Assembly (NCBI GenBank): GCA_003024985.2
Contig: PXIH01S0001097.1
Source: Euperipatoides rowelli
Lineage: Eukaryota; Onychophora; Udeonychophora; Euonychophora; Peripatopsidae
Strand: one strand, 5' to 3'
DNA: 11,441 nucleotides
This document shows, in pieces, positions 1 to 8,850 of the stretch (positions within the stretch are counted from its first letter, which is position 1; each line of letters starts with the position of its first letter). The notes beneath the pieces are model-generated. The model had not been told where the DNA came from. It saw nothing but the letters and a program-made list of their open reading frames with translations, and ran no database searches. The translations under genes and the position numbers were made by a program.

Positions 1-843
1 TGAAAAAATTGGTACCTTATTTTTTTGAAATCAGCATCCCAAAATTAATAAAGTTATGCAAAAAAAAATAATTTTGGCATAAAAATCCAGCTGGATTACG
101 TACCATACCCTACTATTATTAGTAACAGATACTTCAATTGTTTTTACTATAGTGAAGTTTTAACTGCCTTAGGATTTTTGACCGAATTATGCTCTGCAAC
201 ATATTGAATTTTACTATATAAAACTTTATAAAATTAAATATATTAAAACTATCCTTGGATAATTTCAAATTGCACTTTAAAAAATTTGGCATTCCCATGT
301 TATTTATTCTAATTCATTGCCAAATCTTGATATAATACAAATGAGTATATTATGGTTACCACTAACTTTAGTAGTAGCCAAAATAGTATTAATTTTAAAG
401 TCATATTGTCACATATTATCAATAAATCCAATTAAGAAAACTATCAATGACTCCAGTAAGTTTTTAACTACTCAGTTATAATTAGTATAGATTAATATAA
501 AAGTTAAGAAAAAGCTTGTTTCAAGTCTTTGCAATTCAAAAATGAAATCAAAAAGTGTAAAAAGTGTAAAAAATGATCTGGTTATGTCATGAATCAACAT
601 TCTTGAAAAGTAACATATGCCAGTCTGTAATAACATTTTCTTTTTCTTGTAAGCATAGAATCTGTGAATATTTAATGAAATAAACTAGTATCTCCAATTA
701 CCTTTGTCTTTGTTATGTATTAAAGTAAATTTTAAAAATAACCAACCCCCCCAAAAAACACTTCTTACAAACCCAACCTAAAGAGTTAAATCAGTTTTCA
801 TCAAATAATATTGTGCTCAGTGTCTTGCAATGAAGAAAATAAT
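1..843. other. AT-rich stretch with no recognisable gene
   Basis: No open frame of note, no repeat with clear boundaries and no RNA gene can be supported here. The only local structure is a two-copy tandem of AAAAAGTGT at 550-567 and a C7 run near 746. It reads like intergenic or intronic animal DNA. Confidence 0.5.
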
Positions 844-1011
844 CTATAAAAAACCATTCCTAAATACATCAGCTTTAGCTTCAAGCAAATCCATGGAATT
901 CCCTAACCATAAACCAAAATATTGTTCAACAGATTTAACCACAAGTTTTAAATCAATTAATAGAGAAACAAAAAAATATATATATCTAAGAAAAAACAAT
1001 ATTTGATTCAA
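844..1011 (-). other. Short open minus-strand frame, unassigned
   Basis: A minus-strand frame stays open for 55 codons between stops, ending at a TAG at 844-846. The last 32 codons (about 942 to 847) have a protein-like composition, including the run EQYFGLWLGNSMDLLEAKAD. There is no start codon in good context and no family match that I recognise. It could be a fragment of the same decayed minus-strand element suggested at 1177-2230, or chance. In DNA this AT-rich, an open run of this length is not strong evidence. Confidence 0.15.
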
Positions 1012-1176
1012 TCAATTTTAACTTTTTAAGTAGTCACCACCCTTCCTTCCCTAAAATACAGGAATTTTCAGGCTTTATTACCTTAATCATATTTTTTCCA
1101 TCTAATATTTTATAAGTCCCTTAATTATTATCCTTCAATTGACTATTTTCACATTCATTCTGTTTAATCAATCCTT

Positions 1177-2230
1177 CTATTCCGTTAACATCACCAGCAC
1201 ACTGTGTTCTAGCTGATCAATACCTACATTATCCACTTTAGATTCACCTATGTTACTTTGCTTGGTTAAAACAGCAGCATACTTAGGATTAGGGTTCCAT
1301 CTTGGGCATTTATTGAGGAGTTTTTACAATGATAACCCCACTCCCCTTGTTAAGAGAAACAGTGCTGACACAAAACTTTGACACAGAGTTTTACTTCATG
1401 AAAAATACTCAAACATTTAAAGAAAGCCTATGCTTTATCTCTTGATAATAACAATCCTCTAAAGTTGTTTTTTAATTAATTCTGCATGGCAAAGGATCCA
1501 CTGTTTTCCATTAATGCTACCATTAAATAGACAGAGGCATATTAAATTATATCTGATCAGTAAATTATTTTCTAAGTAGGCTACACTGTAAGTACAAGTA
1601 TAAAGTGCGTTAAATATCAGCTTTCCCCTTCACTACAATCGATGCCAGCATCCAAAGCACTATTAATTTAACAATGTTTAAACTTGGCAATGAATCAGCA
1701 TAGATTATATGTGGTATTTCACAAATTTAGATTAAAACTTTTCCATTGTTTGAGCATTTTTAAGGCAATGTAAGTGAAAAACTGGAAATTTAAGTTATTA
1801 TTAAATTCTGACTCAAATTGTATAAGGTCTATCTCAGTTAATAAATCTATCAACTCCTCCATCTTAGAATGATAAGGTTTATAATCATCGTTCACAATAA
1901 CAAAGACACTTTAGTTTTCCATTACATGACTAGCATAGAATCTAAAATTTTCAATAAGCATTAATTCCTTTGCTTGATTTATAGAAACAATGTTTTTATT
2001 CAAAACTAAATGTTGATTTGTCTACATCACCTTGGGTGATGTATAAAATTAGCATAAAAAATAATATAAGAAAAACATTAATTTTGTCATCTGATGTTCT
2101 TTTGTCGAGTGTAATTTAGAGTATGATGTCTCTCAATCATCTCAAGTGGAAACTCCCTTCTCAATTCCATAAGTTTCTTATTTACATCGAGATCAAGTAA
2201 TTTTAGAAACTTCTGATTTTTTGAACTTTC
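1177..2230 (-). pseudogene. Coding-like, interrupted minus-strand region, possibly retroelement gag/ORF1-like
   Basis: Three minus-strand pieces look protein-like but lie in different frames or are broken by stops. Piece one (2230 to 2087) is 47 codons and includes KKLMELRREFPLEMIERHH. Piece two (2021 to 1719) is 100 codons with one internal TAA and includes DDYKPYHSKMEELIDLLTEI. Piece three (1323 to 1177) is 48 codons and includes NPNPKYAAVLTKQSN. Just upstream of piece three, in another frame near 1375-1330, Cys-x2-Cys is followed by a Gly-Tyr-His-Cys stretch, which may be a ruined CCHC zinc knuckle. A zinc knuckle followed by a basic, Pro/Asn-rich tail would suit a LINE ORF1 or gag protein, but no piece gives a firm family match. 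Piece one overlaps, antisense, a plus-strand frame at 2095-2343, so at most one of the two readings is real there. Frameshifts and stops make an active gene unlikely. Confidence 0.3.
2023..2043. repeat. 9-bp inverted repeat with 3-nt loop
   Basis: TACATCACC at 2023-2031 is followed after TTG by its exact reverse complement at 2035-2043. The stem is short and there is no T-run or other context that would give it a function. Confidence 0.5.
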
Positions 2231-2329
2231 CTAATATGGAACACCTTCTGGTAAAAAAAACAATCTTCAAAGAATGTAGGCAAATAGAAAAAAAAACTAA
2301 AAGAAAAAGAAAAGGCAGATCAAACTTCC

Positions 2330-2344
2330 CATCTCCAAAATCTT
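2330..2344. repeat. Target-site duplication, left copy
   Basis: CATCTCCAAAATCTT here matches CATCTCTAAAATCTT at 2724-2738 in 14 of 15 positions. The pair brackets the SINE, and this copy lies next to the SINE's oligo(T), which is the poly(A) tail on the minus strand, as expected for target-primed reverse transcription. Confidence 0.85.
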
Positions 2345-2647
2345 TTTTTTTTTATGACACCAGTGTGTCTAGCCTGCCTGATGGCCGAGGCGAATCATTT
2401 CATTCTCTTATATTCACCATTTACACACATTCATACACTATTTACAATATTTACAATTTTGTGTATTGCTTGCTGACAATCAGAAATTCTCCCGAAGGTT
2501 CAGCAGCAATACTGTTCTTGTTTTTACGTTATTTAGAAAATTCATATCTCAATAACACAAAGTCTGACTGGTTGAAAAGAATGCTATCCTCCCAATTTTT
2601 CCGAAAGAAAGAGAATTGTGAGATACTTGATAGGGTTGTACAGCACG

Positions 2648-2658
2648 AGCCTTGAACC
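2648..2658 (-). promoter_or_regulatory. Pol III B box of the SINE
   Basis: The minus strand reads GGTTCAAGGCT, close to the B-box consensus GGTTCGANNCC, with A for G at position 6 and T for C at the last position. Confidence 0.8.
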
Positions 2659-2700
2659 TGGCTCATGCCGACACCAAGAACATGAAGTAGCACAGCTCAA

Positions 2701-2712
2701 CCCACTGCGCTA
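2701..2712 (-). promoter_or_regulatory. Pol III A box of the SINE
   Basis: The minus strand reads TAGCGCAGTGGG, a good fit to the A-box consensus TRGYNNANNNG, and it falls at tRNA position 8 if the element starts at 2719. Confidence 0.8.
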
Positions 2713-2723
2713 CTATCCCTTGG

Positions 2724-2738
2724 CATCTCTAAAATCTT
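2724..2738. repeat. Target-site duplication, right copy
   Basis: CATCTCTAAAATCTT is the partner of 2330-2344 with a single C/T difference. It lies at the 5' end of the minus-strand SINE. Confidence 0.85.
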
Positions 2739-2890
2739 ATGAATTATGCAACTCAATTCAAGACCCATCATCTCTCGGAAAGGATTTTAGTCAAGAATCT
2801 TCTAGTTTAAAAATTATAGGTCCACTCACCATGTTACCTGAAGATGGAACAAAAAATTTAAATGTTATTGTTAGGGATAGCCCCTTTTAA

Positions 2891-3568
2891 TAATAATCTT
2901 ATTGCTTTATTGTGTGACATTTCACAATTTATTTTCTCTTTAAATGACAGATAGTTTACATTATTTGAGTTTTGATATTCCTATAATGAGCCTTAAAATG
3001 TTCAAGGTTTAGATAACCCTCAATAAAGAAAGTCCCCATTTAATACAGTAATGTGATTAAATGCAGGATTTATTTATTTACAAGAGATTAAGATGAAATA
3101 GAGAAGTATGATAGGTTTTCATACTTTTGAAAATTATTTTATGTGTGTGGGGAAGAAAGCTTGGTCCTCATCAAAGGGTGCGGGGGCTTTAATAAAATTA
3201 AAATATCTTAATAGTTTGAGAGATTACTAATTATTTGTTTTTCCCATTTAAAGGAAATGGTTTTAAGTGAACTATTATGGTAATAATATTTTAGAAGATA
3301 AAAACATTGTTGTGTGGTACTGTAAAGAATGGTAACCCTACCTTTAGGCATTTTATTATGGTAGGAGACTTTAAAATACACTTTTAAATTAAAATCTCCT
3401 GCCTCATTAATATGGTAGGAAAAAGAAATTGCACCTTCAATTGATTACTGTTTGAATTCTAAAAGAGCTACCTACTATCAACAGTTCATCATCGCAGAAG
3501 TTAATTGAATGCCAATCTAAATCTTCTATAAGTATGTGTGAATCAACTAGTGTCTCCAATAAAGTGCT
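2891..3568. other. AT-rich spacer with one imperfect inverted repeat
   Basis: No gene or RNA is supported. The arms 3360-3374 and 3389-3403 (GGTAGGAGACTTTAA against TTAAAATCTCCTGCC) pair at 13 of 15 positions across a 14-nt loop. The 5' end of the following LINE relic cannot be placed exactly and may reach into the last part of this stretch. Confidence 0.4.
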
Positions 3569-3639
3569 ATGCACATTTTTTTAGTGATGAAACTTATTCC
3601 TTTGTCTCTCATGAAGGAACTTTTTTTTTTTTTTTTTAG

Positions 3640-4330
3640 GAAAAGAAATGAGAAAAATTTTGCAAATCATTCTATAGCACAAGCTATTTGTCCACACAGG
3701 AATTCAGTTGTTTCTAAGGATGATATGATAGTATCCTACTCCAAAGTGCTGACCCCTCAAAATGTCAGGCCATCTATTACTTGGTCAGCTCATGAGTGCA
3801 AGATTTTAGTAGAAAGAGTGAAGACTTTTCTTAAAAGTCATATGGCTTGCCTGTTGTTGAAGTTGTTGGAAGAAATACAGCAGATGATGCGTAAATTTTA
3901 GTTTTCTTAAAACAGCAGACATGGCAGAGTACTTGGCCAATAAAGGTATTTGACTACATTCTGGATGGCTTAATATATCTCAGTACCAAAAAACCTGCAG
4001 TAAGGCTAACAGTATGAGGTATCCTCCATTTTCTGTCATCATTGATGACTTCATTCCTTTTGGTTCTTCAATATACCCAATTCTGGAAAAAAAAGTTGTC
4101 CACAGTGAGGAATCAAGATTTAAGATGGTGTCCAGTTTTAGGTGATAAATATATTTGATCTGAAAAAATATGATTCTAGATGTGTCATTTTGGGTGTTTT
4201 TTTTTTCAGGTTAGAGATATCAACTGAAGGAGTAAAATGTTTCAACTATGGTTCTCTTGAACACTCTATTAATAGATGTAAGCTTAGAGATAATAATTTC
4301 ATAAATCTCAAGGCAAGAAATTTGATATAA
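3640..4330 (+). pseudogene. Tx1-like ORF1 (nucleic-acid-binding protein) remnant
   Basis: ORF1 proteins of this group bind the element RNA. Recognisable blocks lie in shifting frames: YGLPVVEVVGRNTADDA from 3841, ADMAEYLANKGI from 3915, STKKPAVRLTV from 3982 (ending in a TGA), PFGSSIYPI near 4050, and ESRFKMVSSFR ending at 4142. The last zone (4238-4279) reads CFNYGSLEHSINRC, which is exactly the C-x2-C-x4-H-x4-C spacing of a retroviral-type zinc knuckle, except that the second Cys is Tyr (TAT, one base from TGT). At least two frameshifts separate the blocks. The short plus-strand ORFs at 3569-3901 and 4142-4330 are parts of this. The minus-strand frame at 4246-4443 is a shadow. Confidence 0.65.
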
Positions 4331-5430
4331 CAAATGAGACAGAACTGACAAAAGGCCAGGAGCATCTTTATGGTACTCATAAGGAAATTCAGCATCTCAA
4401 CCAGTTGAAATGAATAAAGATAGTGTTGTAGATGGTATACCATTAGATCTGGTGAAAATGCTAATAATCCTAGTAAACCACATTATACTAGAAAATTATT
4501 TTTGCAATGCAATAGTTAATTTGTCACAGCTAAAGAAAAGCAAGACAACACAATTAGGTGCAGATCCATCTACAAGACAATAAATAAAGTTATCCTGTTA
4601 TCTAAATTTTCTGGTTTAATAGCATCCCGCTTGTCCAAAGAGCATTGAGTGTGTTTCAACATCATTAATTAAAAACGGGAGGTCATGGGCTTTAATAACA
4701 ATTAATTCTGGTGATGATATTAATTTATCTGATGACTGGGAAAGTGCAGAAGAATAAGAGAAAGAAGAAATAGGAGAAAATTGTAAAAGCTTTATTAAAG
4801 CCTTCTTTTCATTCTCAAGACAAGTGGCAGAAGAACAGGTGTTATCATCAAAGCAGAGTGTTAGTCAGGCAGATCAGCCTAATTCTTATTTTTCAAATGC
4901 AAAAAAAAATGGAACTTAGCCCCATAGGTAAGGTAATGGTGACTATATCCTGTGGGATATCAAAGAAGGTCCTGATAACTATCTCATCTCCAAAGATTAT
5001 GTCAGTGAAAGTGCAACAGTGGTTGAGGAGTGATGTCTTTAGATCTAAAAACCTAAATATGCTTCTAGAAATAAGTTCACAACTTTCTTTATCACAAACT
5101 ATCCAAATCCGGAATCCTTGCTCACTGCAGCACTTTCAGTATGAAATTGTTTCCACTACATCTCAAAATTTAAGAGAATCCAAGAACTTATGAAGGATAT
5201 AAGACACATTGTTGTTATAAGAACTAGATTCCCCAAAAATAAAGCAGGTGGTGGCACTATTTGATACTATAACAAAGAAAACATTCCACAATACTCATTT
5301 CATACTGGCAGGAATACAAGGAACAAATACAATGGAATCATTGTATGACCTTAAATATGTTTTTATGGAGTTCCCCCATCATTATTTATTTCTGAACTGG
5401 CCTATTGGTTAAATAAAAAGGTGTAATCAG
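4331..5430 (+). other. Interior of the Tx1-like relic, ORF1 tail and ORF1-ORF2 junction
   Basis: No block can be assigned firmly. A 111-codon frame at 4858-5193 and acidic Asp/Glu-rich readings near 4710-4770 may be the degenerate C-terminal part of ORF1. The region around 5280-5400, with reading NTMESLYDLKYVFMEFPHHY, sits where the N-terminal half of the endonuclease should be, but I do not see its catalytic motifs. Its place between ORF1 and reverse transcriptase is the main reason to treat it as element sequence. Confidence 0.3.
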
Positions 5431-5439
5431 TCAGCTGCA

Positions 5440-5800
5440 GTTAGTGAGTGTGATTTTGATAGAGTGTTAGAAATGTTCTTGTGGATGGACATTGGACAAT
5501 AAGTTTTATGTTTACTTCAACTTACACTTTCCTCACAGAGCTGCATCAGCCATGATAGTTTTCCAGCCATGGATCAAAAGATTATGGCATTGGAGGGTTA
5601 GAATTCCTACTTTGGTTTTTATGGCTCTAAATATTTTTTTACAGGATGCTGTAATGGGCACAGCTACTTTCACAAAATAAATCCTCCTATATGTTCAACA
5701 GAATTAAAACCTGTGTTTGAATTCCTAGGATCTAAATTTAGAATAAAGAGAGGGCAGAGTAGTAAGGAAACAAATGGAAAAAAGTATCAGTGAGAGCAGT
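5440..5800 (+). pseudogene. Probable ORF2 endonuclease-domain remnant
   Basis: Readings FDRVLEMF (about 5455-5478) and, after a frame change, VDGHWTISF (5481-5507) resemble the segment of AP-type LINE endonucleases just before the NVYAP motif, which is itself not preserved. Further on, GCCNGH near 5645 and STELKPVFEFLG near 5699-5735 may correspond to the region around and after the GDFN motif. All are weak and lie in different frames. The domain would nick target DNA to prime reverse transcription; this copy cannot. Confidence 0.3.
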
Positions 5801-6129
5801 ACTGTTTTATCTTTCTGATCTTTCTTTGGGACCTTTTCCTTGTGATGGGTGCCTGATCCTCCCTCTCCCACAAGGGGTGCAATAATTAAAGATTTTATTT
5901 GTCTTTGTGGATAGTGCTACTTGCAAATCTGTTCAATAGAAGTTTTGGAATCTGTGAGCAGTGCTTATATTTTCTAATGTTTGCAAAGTAACAATCATAG
6001 TATGGCAAATTATTACCCCCATACTGGCATTATAAAAATGATATGTTGAGTATAGAAGATTATATCACCAATATGAACAATTATTTGAAGTACAGAGTTT
6101 TTAGCTCACCTTTGGATTAAGGTGAGTTT

Positions 6130-7270
6130 AAAATATGGTGAGACAAACTGAAAGAGGAAATTGTACATGTGTCCAAGAATTGCTGGAATAGGAAGAAACA
6201 TGGAAGCAATTTGAGTACACAATCATGATTAAGCAAGAATTGTCAAAAGTCATAACAAATAGCCTTCTCCTTCTCAAACACACAGTTTGAAAGATAAAGC
6301 AGGTAAAGAACTTTCAAACCCAGAAATTATCATGGACATGTTGGCCAGTCATTATGCTGACTTATACAGCCTTTTCAAGTAGGCTATATTCAACATCAGC
6401 TTGACTGCCCTCTTTCCTTGGAAGACCTTTCACAGGCAGCATCAAAGATTAACCTTTCAGAGACCCAGGGATTGTTGGACTTACATTAGAGTTCTACCTT
6501 AAGTTCTGGGGCCTTTGATTTTGGTGCGGTTTGGTCGTGTGTTGAGGTTTGTTAAACTTCAAGTCAGCAAGCAAAGCAGTTGTGACTAATTAATAAGACA
6601 GGTTACCCCAGCTTATTACTTAATTTGAGACTTATTTCCCTATTAACTATTGAATTTAAAATAGTATGTAAAGCCTTAGTATCAAAACTTATGTCAACCA
6701 TTGGATAAATTTTAACTCAGAGCCAGATTTCTGTTCCTAAATACTCAATATTCACATTATTGTTTTTAGTGACGGATGTTATATCCTTGGATGTATCATC
6801 AAAGTATCCTCTGCTTCTACTGTCCCTTGCCAAGCAATAACTTTTGTTCAAGTAAACCATAAGTTTTTTTTCTTCAGTTTTTCAAAGTAATGTCTCCCAT
6901 AGATTCTTCAGAATAATCCATTAAAGGCCCTTTACACTGGGTTTCTCTTTATTGTTAGAAGGGCTTTCAAGGTTGTTTCCTTATAGGTGGGATGTGAGTC
7001 AGGGAATGCAACTTCAACAGCTTTTTATAACCTAGCCATTCATCCTGCTCCTAATGCATTGAATATTTATTTGTATCATGATGGCATGCAACTCCCATCT
7101 GGTGAAATAATTTTGTACACTACCAATGCAGATGATGATTATGTATTTCATACATCTCCACAGACAGTATAAGTTGTTTTAAATACTTTTGTGCAAGTAG
7201 GATTGTTCTCTGAGGCAATGTTGAATTTGTCCAAGTTCTCGATTTATGCCAAAAATGAGGGGTCTAGTTG
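6130..7270 (+). pseudogene. Tx1-like ORF2 reverse transcriptase remnant
   Basis: Blocks in order on the plus strand are: an RT-upstream segment with WxDKLKEEIVHVSKN from 6136; a stretch near 6420-6480; RLISLLTIEFKIVCKAL from 6628, matching the RP(I)SLLN-DYKI-KAL motif that opens the LINE reverse transcriptase fingers; VGCESG to FYNLAIHPAPNALN from 6987, matching GV-QGCPLS-LYNLAIEP; and GMQLPSGE leading to TNADDDYVF at 7122-7148, matching the catalytic YADD box with Tyr replaced by Asn but both Asp kept. Between the fingers motif and the QG motif the sequence is much shortened and frameshifted. A weak thumb-like reading continues to about 7270. The enzyme copies element RNA into DNA at the nicked target; this copy is inactive. 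Confidence 0.7.
6898..6917 (+). repeat. 20-bp exact direct repeat, copy 1
   Basis: CATAGATTCTTCAGAATAAT here recurs exactly at 9291-9310. This copy lies inside the reverse transcriptase relic, whose coding similarity continues downstream of it, so the pair is not a simple target-site duplication. Confidence 0.7.
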
Positions 7271-7731
7271 CAAAACTGGCAATCTCTGTATTTTGGTGAA
7301 ACGGAGTTAATGTTAGGATATTGTTATTTGACGTATATATGATCTATTTATGAAGTTTTTTAATGGCAAAACCTGCAAAATTATCTTCAAGCCAAGGGTA
7401 AAAAATTGGCATTTGTATCTTGTGTCATTACAGAGTTCAGAGCAATTTGTCTCTCCTATAAAATCAAGAAAAGTGGAGATTGCAAGATTTGCAACTAGAC
7501 GTCTCAAGTATACTCATAGAGAAATAGTTTAATTTGAGAAATCATATGCGGTACACTAATGAACACACATTTTGGTGATTCTATTATTAACATTTATTTG
7601 TTACATAATTTTTTAAGAGAAAAAAAATACATTGAAATTTAAATTTTTAAAGAATAATATTATACATTCTACAACCTTTATCACTAAATAACAATACTGT
7701 AAAGCAGTGTGGCATTTCAACTACCTTTTCT

Positions 7732-7779
7732 ATCATTCACTAGGTCTGTCATCTATCTTTCACAGACCTAGTGAATGAT
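7732..7779. repeat. Perfect 18-bp inverted repeat, 12-nt loop
   Basis: ATCATTCACTAGGTCTGT at 7732-7749 is followed by its exact reverse complement at 7762-7779. The loop is 7750-7761. The structure ends ten bases before the first readable codon of the second LINE relic (7789). It could form an RNA hairpin or a DNA cruciform. It may be a terminal repeat left by a small element or the scar of a fold-back repair event. Confidence 0.85.
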
Positions 7780-7788
7780 GGATGACAG

Positions 7789-8850
7789 GAAATTTCAGAT
7801 GATTTTAAGAGATCAATAATGATTCCCATATCTAAGAAAATAAATGAGATGGGTTCAGAGCCAACAAAAGAACTAGAGATGGAATCATGTACTGAAGTTG
7901 AACATCATAGAACACAAAGAAATTAAAGGATCTTCAGACACTGTACATAAATTTGTGGATTTCAAGATTGATCATAAGATAGGGATTGATTGAAAAACTT
8001 AACAATTATAAGCAACACAAAAAAATACAAACTGCAACATTTAGGATAACTAATAACTTCACTGATTGGTTTGAAACAAACGCTGGTGTAAGGTAAGGAT
8101 ACTTGTGGTCTCCCTTAATTTTCAGCAAAGAAGTCATAGATAAAGCACTAATAACATTAATGGGATACAATTAGGAGGAAAGAACTTCAATAGAATAAGG
8201 TATACTGAAGACATTGTCATTGCACAAAGAGAAGGCAGAATAGGAATAAGCCTTGCTAAAGATTAGCATAATAGCAGTACAATACAGAAAAACAAAAATG
8301 CTGGTATTTGGTAACAAAAGAAACATTATATGTAAGATCAAAATGGAAGTACAACAGGTGTAGGATGGGAAACTTGTTAATGGAAGATGGAAGAATCAAA
8401 AAAGAAATCAAAACATGGATAGGAATGGCAAAATCTGCAATTTGCAAACAAAAAGTTCAAAGAAGAGACGTTAGCAAACATTTAAGATTGAAATTTTAAA
8501 AATGCTATGTTTGGTCTGTTTTCTTATATGGATGTGAGAATTGGAATTTAATCAAAGATTTGGGGAAAAAGATCAATGTTTGTGATATATTATGGTGTGC
8601 AAGAAGAATGTTGAACATAAAATGGACAAATTTGATGAGAAATGAGGAAATGTGTAAAAGATATTGAGTTAGTTATAGTCTTTTGGATGAAGTAGCAGCA
8701 CTTGATAGAAAGGAACAAAGAAGAGAAAGACCAAGAAGAGATTGGCTGGATGACCTGTAGGACTAGGATAAAATTAGGCAATTCTCTGTATTAAAAAGAA
8801 GANTCAAGATAGAAATCTTTGGTGATGAGAGCGAACCTCCACTTAGGAGA
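7789..8850 (+). pseudogene. RTE-like reverse transcriptase and C-terminal domain remnant
   Basis: Motifs in order: FTDWFETNAGVR at about 8055-8090, followed by a TAA where Gln of the RQG motif is expected; SPLIF; RYTEDIVIA at 8198-8224, the catalytic box with YADD changed to YTED, so the first catalytic Asp is Glu; then GRIKKEIKTWIGMAKSAI near 8389-8440. From 8308 to about 8815 one frame continues with only a few stops (8497-8499 and later): WSVFLYGCENWNLIK, then ILWCARRMLNIKWTN, and near the end RRERPRRDWLDDL, all matching the conserved tail of RTE-like ORFs. The closing DESEPPL (about 8825-8845) matches the usual DEPPLEW ending. A frameshift lies between 8090 and 8200. The ORFs at 8256-8447 and 8590-8781 on the minus strand are shadows. 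Confidence 0.7.
8803..8803. other. Ambiguous base (N)
   Basis: The only unresolved base in the window. It lies inside the LINE relic and does not change any call. Confidence 0.95.

Larger units (their letters stand above)
2345..2723 (-). mobile_element. tRNA-derived SINE, full length
   Basis: On the minus strand the element begins with a tRNA-like head. The internal RNA polymerase III A box TAGCGCAGTGGG is at 2712-2701 and the B box GGTTCAAGGCT is at 2658-2648. Seven bases (GGGATAG) precede the A box, as in a tRNA acceptor stem. The spacing of about 42 nt between boxes is tRNA-like. A tRNA-unrelated body of roughly 280 bp follows, then an 11-12 nt poly(A) at the end (oligo(T) on the plus strand at 2345-2354). 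The 15-bp duplications at both edges, with one mismatch, fix the boundaries. Such elements are transcribed by Pol III from the internal promoter and mobilised by a partner LINE. I cannot name the family, nor assign the central part to a known conserved SINE domain. With one mismatch in the duplication, this looks like the youngest datable insertion in the window. Confidence 0.85.
2095..2890 (+). pseudogene. Broken plus-strand reading frame interrupted by a SINE
   Basis: One plus-strand frame runs from just after a stop at 2092-2094 to the SINE at about 2344, broken only by a TAA at 2170-2172. It holds a strongly basic cluster resembling a nuclear localisation signal (KKTKRKRKGR). A second open frame runs from the far side of the SINE (about 2724) to a TAA at 2888-2890 and includes GPLTMLPEDGTKNLNVIVRD. 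Removing the SINE plus one target-site copy deletes 394 bp and places the two in the same frame, about 130 codons with one stop. I do not recognise the protein. It may be an old pseudogene, an exon fragment or a mobile-element ORF. The composition looks like protein rather than translated junk, but there is no homology evidence. The longer frame 2221-2655 that reads through the SINE is an artefact of the antisense SINE sequence. Confidence 0.3.
3600..7500 (+). mobile_element. Decayed Tx1-like (L1-group) LINE relic
   Basis: The order is ORF1-like protein with zinc knuckle, then a weak endonuclease-like region, then reverse transcriptase, all on the plus strand over about 3.9 kb. This is the layout and approximate size of a near full-length Tx1-clade non-LTR retrotransposon. 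Many frameshifts and stops show it is dead. Neither end is sharp: I found no convincing target-site duplication, and no clear poly(A) tail marks the 3' end. The extent is therefore an estimate. Clade assignment rests on the ORF1 motif PFGS followed by a VSSFR-type motif, and on the RT block NLAIHP and GMQLPSGE ahead of the ADD core; both patterns are typical of Tx1 proteins as I know them. Confidence 0.65.

Noticed and set aside
2221-2655. A 144-codon plus-strand ORF, the longest in the window, as a gene
   Set aside because: Most of it runs antisense through the minus-strand SINE, and it starts at TTG. Only the part before 2344 could belong to an older frame.
2645-2720. A genuine tRNA gene on the minus strand
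   Set aside because: A and B boxes are present, but the sequence cannot be closed into a good cloverleaf acceptor stem by eye, and it continues into a SINE body with tail and target duplications.
2618-2890. A 90-codon plus-strand ORF as an independent gene
   Set aside because: Its start lies within the antisense SINE head. Only the part after 2723 is treated as possibly coding, joined to the frame on the other side of the SINE.
5492-5680. A 62-codon plus-strand ORF as a small gene
   Set aside because: It lies within the endonuclease region of the Tx1-like relic and in a different frame from the best endonuclease-like readings.
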